Translations under genes and position numbers: made by a program | Source: Homarus americanus | Taxonomy: Eukaryota > Arthropoda > Malacostraca > Decapoda > Nephropidae | Direction: 5' to 3' | Length of the DNA stretch: 64,000 nucleotides | NCBI RefSeq assembly: GCF_018991925.1 | Contig: NW_024753828.1 | Span: 4,058,007-4,122,006, forward strand | Shown here: positions 41,906 through 59,600 of the stretch, in pieces | Layout of the letters: each line of letters opens with the position of its first letter | How positions within the stretch are numbered: the first letter of the stretch is position 1 | Notes under the pieces: model-generated | Databases searched by the model: none | Seen by the model: the letters and a program-made list of their open reading frames with translations, nothing else | What the model was told of the DNA's origin: nothing

Positions 41906-43329
41906 TATAGTGTAAGCATAATGAAAATACCTGTATCTGTACCACAAATTGCCAAGAGACACACTTATCTAATATTCTTTATTTGGAAATTCAGACAGTA
42001 CTGCTTGGTATCAATAATCGTTTATCACATATTAATCAATACTGTAATCATTTATCACATATTAATCAATCATTATAGATCATGTTCTCAATCAATACAA
42101 GTTCATTTTCATCACCCATACAAAGACTCAGGATAAAAATACAATAACAAGTTTCAGTATCAAAGGATTATCCTAGCATCTGGCATTTACAATCATCAGG
42201 TATGAACTGCTGAATACTGTACTACTGTACTGTCAAAAATTATCCAAGAATACATACATTCTGTTTTTCACATAATACCACCTTTCAATTCTTATGTATA
42301 CAATGGTTATATTACATTTGATTTATATCTTCATACAGTGATTTCACTAACAACAAGGGCTAGTACATTTAGGCTGGAAAATTATAAAGGAAAACTCTTG
42401 TGATTGTTAGCTTTACCAATGATTTTAAAGCTTTCATTCCATCCCAGGAGAATGAAAATGAATTAAGGTTGACAGCTAGACAGCAAGAACTGGTAGCTTA
42501 CATGGCAGCTCCAAATTTCCCTTTCACAATGAATACCTTTGGCTCTACTTACAAAACATTGATCTTGATCAAGTCTAAACTGCAAACATCTGGACACCTT
42601 TCAGAAGCTTTTTACCTTCGTACTCTATGCATTTTACAGGCCACTTACATTAATAATATGATCTACAGCAGGATCATGACAAATTCAACAATGAAACCTC
42701 AAGGTGTAATCAGTTGATTCCTTTATAATGTAACACTAAAGACTTTCGTAAAAATATAAGGCCTTTGGTGGTGTCCATATTTATGCATTTGGTGTGAGAC
42801 TCGGGTACTGAATATTGATTTATAAAGAAAATTTAACTCCTTCAGTACCATATAAACCTGTAAGATAATGGGGTATATCTGGATGTACTGTGTTAATTCA
42901 GACAATTTTACACTCATATGAAACTGTATCATTCTTTCTCATAGGCAGAATCTAATTATGATTTACAAAATGAAGACCGATTCCAGAAAGTTAATCCTAA
43001 ACTAGGCAGGTTAATGATGTTGAGATGGGCTCTGTACCTTGCTTGGTTAATTTTTTTCATCTAAAATCAAAGGGGATTTCACTCAGGCACAAACATACCA
43101 CATACTTGAGTACCCTACTTCTCTCAAATGTAAGCAAAATGCTCCAAACATACTCATTAACCTTTAAATAATGATTTCCATTAATATAATTCTTTGTCTT
43201 TGAAGCCTGACACGTACAGTCCCCCAAAAAGTATCATTACCTATGAGGTCGCTGTGATTCATGGTTTTGTGAGCAGTGTTATCCCACAAATTTCAGAACA
43301 GTTGATACAGTTGAACACAAGTATTGGTA

Positions 43330-43956
43330 CAGGTATCCTTCGTTTAAAGAATGAGTTAGGTTCCTGAAAACCATTTGTGAAATGAATTTTCATTATCTCG
43401 AATAACAGAACATATGGGAAAAATTGGGTTCGGTTGCCTAATGACGAAAATCCCCAATATCATACCCGAAAAACATGAAAATGGTTGTGTGTGCATGTAA
43501 CTGAGTTAAAAAAAAATATGAAGTTAAGTTTATCTACCCCAATTGAAAATTAACCATAACATAACCCCCCTCCCCCCATCAGCCTGCTAACACATGAAGA
43601 AATTTTTATTCCCTTTATGTTTTTGACCTTACAATAATTGTTTCTTTTATTTCTTTTTGCACATTCTGTGCATTTAAATGAGTAAAAAAAATAAAACAAA
43701 TATGAAAAAAGTTGTATATCTACCCAAAATTAAGAGTTATAAAATTAATCATAACATAGCTCACACCTCAACCTGGTAGATAGAGCGCTAGGGGGATGTA
43801 GCTGCCCCAGCTGACTCCAGGGGTCATGCGATTTTAATTTTTTGCTTGGACGAAAATTTGTATAAGTGGGGAATACTTTTGTAAAATGTGTTAATTTAGG
43901 AGATTTGTACAAGCAAATCTTTGTATCTGAAATGTTCGTTAAACGAGGGATACCAG
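43330..43956. mobile_element. 627-bp Tigger-type MITE
   Basis: The ends after TA are CAGGTATCCTTCGTTTAAAG and, inverted, CTGGTATCCCTCGTTTAACG. It contains the module with CCCTTTATGTTTTTGACCTT and TATATCTACC that recurs in other elements here. Confidence 0.88.
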
Positions 43957-44183
43957 TATACACCATATGAATCATATTACAGTATACTATCTGGTAATAC
44001 TTTTGTACAGAGAACTGCCAGTTTCAAAATGATCCATAATTTAAGTTTTATCCCTGCATATATATTTTATAAGTACCCATTCTCCAGTTGTTACCAATAT
44101 GGGCAGCAGGCATACCAACATATGATGATGCACTGAAGAATACTGTTTATCAATGCATTTGACCAATAGAGTACTGTACAGTA

Positions 44184-44425
44184 CAGCCCCCCCCCCCCTC
44201 CCGAAATTCACGGATTTTTATTTAGCGGTCCTCTATTATTCGCGGATGAAACTCTGGATGTACCCAAGAATGTCTGTGGGTAGTTTTAAAGTTGCCGGTA
44301 TTTTTGCGGCTGGGACAGGGAGCCATTCGTTCTAGAAACAGTAATTTCCTCTATCTGTATTGTATATACTGTATGTGTGTGTGTCTACACACACCTAACC
44401 CCCACAAATTTGGGGGGGCCCCCTG
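44184..44425. mobile_element. 242-bp TA-flanked MITE, third member of the 6221/9126 family
   Basis: The ends after TA are C-rich (CAGCCCCCCCC then GAAATTCACGG) and, inverted, CAGGGGGCCCCCCCAAATTT. It shares GGATGTACCCAAGAATGTCT and GGGACAGGGAGCCATTCGTT with 6221-7315. Confidence 0.85.
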
Positions 44426-50229
<5,804 letters not shown>

Positions 50230-51389
50230 AACCCTTGATAACTTACAATATATAGGGCTCTAACCATTTTGAGTTATGAAGGCACTATTCTCCAGGTCTT
50301 TCATCCCACCCCAATACTGTACCCAAGATTTTGGCCAAAATAACCTACCATAATTAGAAAACTTGCACAAAAATTAATGCTTACGAGCACTGCTGGTGAA
50401 GGATGAGGATAATTCAAGTTTGTGGTGCCATATGTTAGGTGATGGGAGGGCTCACTGCACTACAGGATAGTATATACAGTAAGCACTTATAGCACCAACT
50501 TTACCAGGGAATGCCTGGGAGGTGCTCACTGAACCAGTGAGAGAGAAAAATGCCGGAGATAGCACTCAGAGCGGCTTTTGTTTGGCTATTATTCAACTCA
50601 TAATTTTGGGTACATATACAGTACATAATTTTATTCTTCTTTTTTTACTGTTACATGCACACAAAAATTTTCATGCAGAATGTGCAAAAAAAATTATCAT
50701 AAAGGGAATAAACATTTCTTATGTGCGTGGGAGTTATCACACACAGCAGGGGAACGGGGCGTGGCATGAGGGATCTCTTGGCTATTCGCTGTCTCGTGTC
50801 CTGTGTGCAGTGAAAGATTGCCAAATGGCAATACAATATTTTTTCTTTTCTTTTATTTATTAGTATTATTTTTACTGTATTTATGCCCCACATTTACTGG
50901 TACAATATTTATTATTTTATGTACAAAAGAATAGCTCCTCTGGGTGATGTGATACAGTTCAGCCGCTCAGCCACCCAGCTGACTCACACTGGGGAAGGGG
51001 GGGGAGGGGTTGACGCAGTTACACTTACAGCTCGCGGTCTCCCCCCACACATACACACCCATGCTCTTCATTTTTTGTATTTTAGTTTTATGTTATATTT
51101 TCTTTATTTCTAAGCCCCATTAGAGTACAGTATTGAAATTATTTTATTTATTTATTTTTTCTCAAACGAGCACCGAGAAGTGATAAACATGCTGAGCTAG
51201 CAAGAGATGCCGGGTGGGTTAGCTCACACAAGTGTAAGGTCGCACGTGTTACGTCATTCCAAGATTGCGCCATCATATCTCGGAATATTGTGAGTTATGC
51301 GAAGCTTATTTTTTTTTTGTAAAAAAAAAAAAATTAAAAAAATAACTTACAGCTAAATATTTTACTATCATTACAAGTTATCAAGGGTT
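50230..51389. mobile_element. 1.16-kb TA-flanked element with 15-bp perfect TIRs
   Basis: Both ends after TA begin AACCCTTGATAACTT. Its inner part carries the recurrent module in inverse orientation (50585-50735) and GGTGATGTGATACAGTTCAG-like sequence shared with 22131-22873. No transposase frame. Confidence 0.85.
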
Positions 51390-51540
51390 TACTATGAAAT
51401 TTACATGAAATTACATAAAACAATTTCAGATTGCTGATAGAGATTTTTTTTTTAATTATTACGAGTTTATAAGTACCAATCCAACTATTGCACTGCCGTT
51501 ACTGTTGTCTCCATAACTAACAAAGAAGTGAAAGGAAGTT

Positions 51541-51582
51541 ACCTTGAGTCTGGTGCCTTAAACCACTCAGCCATCTAAACCT
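51541..51582 (-). repeat. tRNA-Leu(CAA)-like 5' half, pseudogene or SINE head
   Basis: On the minus strand the sequence GATGGCTGAGTGGTTTAAGG then CACCAGACTCAAGGT closely matches the D arm and anticodon arm of eukaryotic tRNA-Leu with anticodon CAA. No 3' half (T arm, GGTTCGA) was found in the next 150 bp, so it is not an intact gene. In other eukaryotes tRNA-Leu(CAA) carries an intron just after the anticodon, so a retro-copy or SINE origin is most likely. Confidence 0.6.
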
Positions 51583-53479
51583 GAAAGGTTCTTTATTCAT
51601 TTGACCAGTGAGTTTCAAATTTACCTTCATAAAGTACAACTTTCATGAGCAGCATAAGTGTAGTTATCTTTTTACCATTCAGGTCACCTCATACCTTTCT
51701 CAGTCACTGCTCAAGGCATTTAATAAAATCTGGCAAAAAAAAAAAATAGTAATTTGCTATTTTCTCTGAGGAAAGCAGATAAAGTACAGTATAGTAATCT
51801 GCACATCAAAGTATTTACTGTATTATATATTAATAGTTACAAATATAAAAATAATGTACATACAGGGTAATATACTCTCACCTTACTCCCGGTTAGCAAC
51901 TGAAATTATGGTATGAAAAATGCAGAATAAACTGCATAAGAACAACTTTATACTCTATGATTACTACTGTACTATGTTAAGACTGAAGCACTTGGCTATG
52001 TGCCTGATTAATATACCTTGCAGGAGCAATCAGATCAAATATTACACCAAACTTATGAGGGTGAAGTTCTTGGTCGACCATTCTGTAAAAACTAGAGGCT
52101 ATACAGTATAATTATATAGTTATGTACTGTACTGTACAGGTACAGTAAGTGTAATTACATGATAATAATATAATACAGTAATACATGTATACTGCACATT
52201 CATTAACAATAAAAGCTTTTATACTGAAATTCTAAGGGGAAAATACATATTTGAAGACCATGGAATATACCAGAGTTCAAACAATGTATGGATGACTGCA
52301 ATTGTTTGTGACTTAGATTCATTTCCACTATTTTCATATTTTTCTTTATTATCTGTAGAGCAAATTGTTGTGACTTACTCAAATAATGATTAACAAAGTT
52401 ATGAGACAGCTTAACAGTAGTTTGTATTTTATTACATTGTGAGAGTGAGGTCAATCCATGACATGGCATAGTAAAGAACATGAAAATCACAGCTGAGCTA
52501 ACCTAACACTAACTTATGTACACAAGTCATCTATACTATGCTACCTAACAGAAGAATTAGTGTTCATATTGATGTTAATGAAAAATACAGTACAAGTGAA
52601 GAACAAAAAATGAAGGTGGGTTTCCTTAATAAGTATAAACCATAGTGTATGGCAAGGTGGCAAGTTAGATCATGCCTTATAATAGTAGCAAGTGATGTTT
52701 CTCATTATTGAGTAATAAAGTCAAAGATGGCTAAGTTGGGCAGCCCAGCAGATACAGCTGCTAATTTGGTCCAACACATTGCATGTGTTTATTAATTAAT
52801 TTACCTTGTAATATAATACAGTAGCACAGTCACTTTAACAGTTATTAGTGTATAGTGCATATACGTACTGATATGAAATATTTAGAGGGGGACGATAACA
52901 AAATAACTTTACCTACTTCATTACTAGCCACCTCTGAATATTTATAAATATCTTAATACCATTTTAATATAATCTTTGTGAGTTATTTAATTAAGCAAAT
53001 ATTAATGTTGTGTAAAGCAAACTTTCTGAAACAAGTGTCAACCCCCAAACAGGTCAAGTACACAAGTTATACTGCACAGTGCTGGGAGGAGAGGGAAGTG
53101 GTAAAGACTCTGTTATGCTAGAATAACCCAGCAACAATCAGTCCAGTAGAGCAACATACTACTGCATCATTATACAGGATGGATTGATCTGCTCTACATA
53201 CGCTATAAGTATCAATCATCACGAGTCATAAACTTTCAAATTATTTTCTTTATTGTAGTTTTCTCTACTTCTGGTAAACTTTCACATGATTAAAATATAA
53301 CATGATAATGATAAAACAAATAACAAAATAAATTTAGCTTTTTTGAAAATTGTTCACTAAGAAACTGTACTGTGGAATACAGAAAAGTCTTTAGTATCAA
53401 AGAACATGCGTAATGTGTCAACTGCCATACACATTTAGTTCATAAAAGTTTATGGCCACTACTGCAGCAGAATCTTACT
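51583..53479. other. Intergenic sequence and AMFR 3' flank
   Basis: AT-rich, with no recognised elements or genes. The part next to 53480 is the 3' untranslated region of AMFR on the minus strand. Confidence 0.5.
53249..53254 (-). terminator. Likely AMFR poly(A) signal
   Basis: AATAAA on the minus strand (TTTATT on plus), about 226 bases after the AMFR stop. It is the first canonical hexamer downstream. Confidence 0.5.
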
Positions 53480-53678
53480 TCAGGAGTTTTCTACACATTC
53501 TCCATCCTCAAGCAACTCTATTTCATCTACACTATTGCTACCTCTTGGCTTTGTGACAAAGCGACGGCGGGCCTGGTTGAGCAGAGCAGTCTTTCGCTGA
53601 GCCAACATCTGTTCTCTCTCTTGTGGAGATTTACTAAAACGACTCCCAGCACCACATGATCCGATCCCATAACCACTC
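53480..53678 (-). CDS. AMFR: AMFR terminal exon (Ube2g2-binding region)
   Basis: Minus-strand acceptor ATTCTCCCCAG before 53678. Encodes SGYGIGSCGAGSRFSKSPQE, REQMLAQRKTALLNQARRRF and an acidic end (EIELLEDGECVENS) before TGA at 53480-53482. The GSRFSKS and QARRRF words align with the human G2BR. Confidence 0.9.
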
Positions 53679-56600
53679 CTGGGGAGAATTAAGAGAAAAC
53701 TTTAAATATACAATATTATCACAGCCTAACTCATGCAATTAAGAGAGATTATAGAAATATATTCCTTCAAGTTTTCTTAAAAATTCATAAATAATAAAAT
53801 TCTAATTCCTTATACACTACAATGCTAAAATCCGATATACTGTACAATATGATCAGTATTATTGTATGAGTGAGAAGTCTGGACATCTGAAGGAGGCTAA
53901 ACAAATACATCTGTCTCTGATAATTTTTAATCATTGATGGACTAGTATAATTACTAACCTTGTACACACTTAAAGACCTTAGTTGTTGAAGCACAGTAAC
54001 ATCATAAAGTCAACAAGAAGGAGGCTAAAAGTTTCTATATAGTGGTACTACAGGAGAGTGCTGAAAACAAGTTATATTACTAACAATGGAGTCTCGATAA
54101 TTTGCGGGTACCTCTATTACTACAAGAGGGTTGGGATATATCGCGACTTTTTATAACGATTTTTTTATATTGCGGCTACCAAAATTATCCAAATTTTCCT
54201 ATATACTATAGTGATAATTTTTTTATTTTGCGAGGGAAATCGGGCAGGAAATATTTCAAATGTACCGCCATGGCAAACAAATGCGTTACTTGCTCACCAG
54301 AGGCGCCACCGTGGCTGCTCACTCACGAATTCACGCTCACCCGCTCAGTCTTTCTGAGTGAGTGACGAGAAAGCAGCCGACTCTGCTGCAGATTACAACT
54401 TCTAAGGTGAGTGTAAATGGGTTGCTAGTGACGTGAAAAGTGAAGTGAGGATAATGGAAAGCTTAATGGAAAAGATTTAATACTGTAAGTAATATTTTTG
54501 GTGTTCATTTATGTAGGTGTGGGATTGTCAAGTGGGATTGTGTGACCATATTATTATTCATTTATATTGTATAAGGTGCATTCAGAAACATTATTTAAAG
54601 AATATAGTTTGCAATTTTCATTAATTGTATTGTTTTTGGGGGAAAAGAGGGTAAAAAGTCACACAAAAGATATGAAAAAGTCACATTTGGGAATGCATCT
54701 CATTATTATTGCTTTATTTTAATGGTAATTAATGATTCGCGATACGATGATTCGCCTTACACTGCAATATTGGAGGACACATTACCATCGTTATTCGAGG
54801 CTTTACTGTATTATGTACGATGTTTAGCATTTATTAAAGCAGTTTTGGAACAGTTATAGGTATTTCTTGGCCTCTGGAACCAAACTAATTATTTCCATTT
54901 ACCTACATCAAATAAACTACAACTCGCAATTTGAGAATTCACAATGTCTTCTAGTACCTAACCCGTGAATTATCGAGACTCCACTGTATTATAAAAATGA
55001 ATGGAGACACATGAAGACTGGTTAGAGCAATGAATAAAATACTAGAAACATAAATTCTATATATTTTTTTAGAAACTGTGGTCATGTAATTTAGGATAGA
55101 GGGATAATGGTAGAAATACTAATGGGTAAAGTTGAGGGATGAAGAGGCAGGAAATGGCAGACACTCTATAGACACTGAGACATCACAATTCCAAAACAGG
55201 AAAATAATAAATATTCCATTTAAACTGACCCTTCTGATTCTGTGTCACTGGAGTCATCTGATGTGGAAGAATGTGTGAGAGCCAGAGCTTCCATACACAG
55301 CCTTGAGAGTGGCAGTGATTCAGCATCTTGAAAATATTCTTCTTCTTCCTCTATATCTTCATCGTGCTTCATTATTTGTTGGTTGTCTTCTTTATCTTGC
55401 TTAACATCAAATAAAAGGCTGAAAAATATACAAAATTAACATTCAGTGTATTTTCAACTCTTAACAATCCATCAAGTCCCTTATAACAAGTCTAATGACT
55501 AATACATTTTCTGGAAGATGGAAAGCTCTGAGTCACCTTACTAAAATCAGAGCAAATATTTTATGTGCCCAAAAGATGGCCATACAAATGAGGTGGCATA
55601 AAATAAACACTTACAAATTTTACTGGAATTCATTCACATCCATCACAGGGGCAGAATATTAGAGAAGAATTATTTTATTGCCAAATGGAAGAGACAAGTG
55701 ATCTGTGAGATAATCCAGCCACAGCAGTCAATTCCAGCATCCCACCCATTGCTAAAGTGTGGGATTAAATCTTCAAATCCCATTTTATGAATGAGGACTG
55801 AGTGACTGACTCATGGTTTAAACTGCTTGCTAATCTTGTGACAGAGTCACAGAGCAGTTAATGCTGTTGAAACAGCTACATTTCTAGCCATAACTAGATC
55901 TCACAATGGATCCTCCAGGTAAATGGCATCAACATGTGAGGTAGAAAAGTTACTTGATCATGGACGAATGCCCCCAATACAGTACAATGAGTTCCAGGAG
56001 AGTCTCCACTTTGTCATTTCATGCTATACTCCTAGAAGGAGTGAAATGCAGCAAAGTCATTCATTCCATTCTCAATCATAAAATGGGATTTTAGGATTCA
56101 ATCCCCAAATTATGATTGTAGTCCTTGTGAATGACTGTGTTTTACAAAAGCCAGCTTGTGAGAGAGCAAAGCTGGAAAAAGAGAATCTTAATACTTCAAA
56201 CAATGTACTCCACTGGGTAGCTGAGTTATTCACTGAATTATCAACTACATGGATGGCAAGGACTAACCTTTAATACTTCCCAGTGCTATGCACCTCAACT
56301 TGTGTTATATCCTCATTGTGGTATTTTGAGATGATGGTCCTTGCAGAAGCACTTTAGGAAAGTCATGTAAAAAATGAAGCCGCTGAGGACATGAACTCTT
56401 GCACTGCAGCCATTTTGTATAAATTTAGTGATCTGAGTTATTACCATACATATATATTATAAACTTTATCAGTCTTAGACTGTGACTTATGACTCAAGAT
56501 TAAGGCACTTTGATTAAGGTGTTCCATAATTCCTTGAAAGGAACCAACAACAAACACAGGGTAGAGATGTTTTTCTCCTTACTGGTTTTCTGAGTAGAGA

Positions 56601-59600
56601 ATTAAATACATTTATGTGTAAATTTTAGGATTTTATTTTAAATAAGTACTGATACTAGGGTGAAGGCTACTACAGCATATTGAAGAGCAACATGATGAGA
56701 ATTTAGGATCCTTTCAGAGGGCATGAATTTGGTATTCTACTTGATGTTAAAGCTAGAAGGAAAATAATTTCATAGCTGCTACTTCAAGAGAGTCCTCTGT
56801 TAAGCTGCCAAGTGATTCCATTACAGGAGCACCTCTCCAGATCACTAATTGGTACTTCACAAAATGGCTTAATTCATGTTGATTTCACTTGTGATCCAAC
56901 TTGTTTAAGTTCACCAAAAAGTCCCATAGTTTGCATTTTCCACAAAATGTTACCCTTTCAGTCCTACCCCAAGTACCTCACACACTTGAGACCAGAGTCC
57001 CAAGTCCAAGATATGGGCTGATGTTTCCTGCCCAGTTTCAAGTATCCTGGAGCAGCCATGAACCATAGAGGATGACATATGTTACCAGCAGTAATAATTC
57101 ACAATTGCTCAGTTACCTCGGCAGAAAGATGTTTATCAGAAAATGGATCTGGCAGCCACAGTGATAACATGTGCATTTTAGTAAATGCAAATATAAACAT
57201 GAATACACAGCGAAATGAGAAGACGTAGACACACAGTTTTAATGGAAAGTACTAGTGATATAAATGACGAAGTTTGGCTTAAGTACAAAAAAAAATTGTA
57301 AATTGATGGAAAGACACTGTGGCCCAAACTATTCTATCACCAAGGAACTTAAAGGGACTGTAGCTGCTTATCAAAGTTTATTTTTCTATTTATGATGTTT
57401 TATGGCTTTTAAGACTATGTTAAATTAATTCATAGGTTGTATTTTTTTTAACACGTTAGGTTGGAGGGATGAAAAAAACAGACCGAACTTAGAACTGAAA
57501 CTTTAACAATAAAAAAATACTTAGAACATTAATAAAAATACAGTACTTCAATGCTCCTGCAGGTGTGTTTACTCCATCACAGCAGTAACTCTATTTTTTA
57601 CCTATTGTTTTATCCATAATCTTTAAAAGAAACTACAGTACAAGGAATATCGCTGGCAATGTGGCTTAGCAGTTATGGAAAAGCACCAGTAGGGATGTAA
57701 AAATGCCAGTCATAAGATGTCTAAAGGCAGGTGTGCATCAGGTTGATAATGTTCATAGCTTGGGTAAGGTTATAACATCCATTAGAGCCTATCTAGAGAA
57801 TTCTATCCTGATTCATCACCTTGATACGAGTTTGCCCTGACCTTGGAAAATCTAGGGTTCATCTTTGAATTAATTATCTAGTAAAACCCACTGCCAGGTA
57901 GCTCTTATAATACTAGGTAACTTTCACAGCGGCTTTGAAAACTAAGACATTCAAATTACCCTTCCTCCCTTGTGCTTATGGCCACATACGAGAGGAACAG
58001 GAGTCAGTGGCTGTACCTAGGAATTATACTTCTATTCAGAGGATGTGGGATGTAATAAGGTAAAGTAAAACCTCAAAAAATTTGAAATCAATTAACAGGG
58101 GCCCTTGGAAAAAATTTTAGCTTCGAATAAGGGGCTAGATAATTATTACTATAGAAAGGTAATAATAAAAATGTAAAATAATTACTGAACCATTAATACG
58201 CAAACAATCATCAGCAGAGTAATGTTTGCTTGGTAATTTTGTGGATTTACAGGAGGAAATAAGTGCCCCAGGATCAACATTCAGAACATAAGATATACTT
58301 AAAATATAGCAGTGAATATTCCTTTACAAAATCTGAATAATTAACATATAAAGATAAGTTTTAGTAATAAAATATAAGATTAAGTACCAACCTCCACCAT
58401 CCACAATAGGCAACCCTGATCTTACTTACTTTTGTTTCTTCATACAGCATATTCAAGATGAAGACACTGGGCTTTGTGAATACAGATCTTCATAAACTTC
58501 ATGAACAATACTCAGTACACTATAAAGCTGGCTAGTAAGACTACTATATGTAACTATATACATTTTGATCACTCATCCTGTTGTCTATCAAAGATTAATC
58601 AACTGTTCATTATTATGAACAATTTTTACAAAATGACAATTTTCATTTACCTTTCTAGATACAGGATTAAAAACTTTAGGAATATTTAATATACTCAATA
58701 GATGCTCATCAAATGTTAATGGATTTTAGCTATGAAATGTTGTGGTGTGTGTCACCCTCCATAGGCCAGCCAAATCATTTGTTTACTGCTGTTCACTATT
58801 ATACATCATGAACAGAAAATTTAAATAAAATATGAGCTTAAAACTTTGTTTATTATAACAGCTGCATTAAAAATAAAAGGACCCCATAACTACACCAGGG
58901 TGTGTTGGTGGCATAGAGTGACCCACCAAACATGGGGGGGGAGGGGGTTCTCCAGGTACTCCTGTTTCCACCAGTTCTAACACTGGACAGTGAAGGACAA
59001 ACTCATCAGGAATGATGTGGGTATTAAACATACCAATGGCTCCTTTCCCTCTCAAAGCAACAAATAGTGAATATAAAATTATTATGGACATGTGGCTGAG
59101 GCAGCAAGACAGGCAGCCTCTCTCAGTGAGAGAGACATCAGCCTATCAATGTGTATTATTTAAGGAATACAGTACTATAAACTTCAACTACCCGGTAAGG
59201 ATTTGATATTACATTCTATATGAAGATTGCGTATGCAAAAAAAAAAAAGAAAAAAAAAAGTCATCTACCCGAAAACATGAGTTGAAAAACAATAATAACG
59301 CAACTAACAGCTTGGCCCAGTGGGAGGGGGGGGTGTGGTTGTGTGTCACCGACACCGCACCCCCCCACCACCCGCTCCTGTCTGCCCCTCCCACAATTTA
59401 CACAATTACTCCTGCTGTCATAAGAAATTTGTACTTGTCGTCTCTTTATGTTTTGTCCTCATTGTAATAATTTAATATTTTATTTTATATTTATTTTTGC
59501 TGGGACCCAAATTCGTATAAGCGAGGGAAGCTTTTGTATCTCAAATTAGTGGTGAAACTTAGGAAATTCGTATAAGCGGATTTTCGTATGTCGAGGGATA

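Noticed and set aside
42400..42717. 105-residue plus-strand frame
   Set aside because: No conserved motif, no neighbouring exons, and no promoter or poly(A) context.
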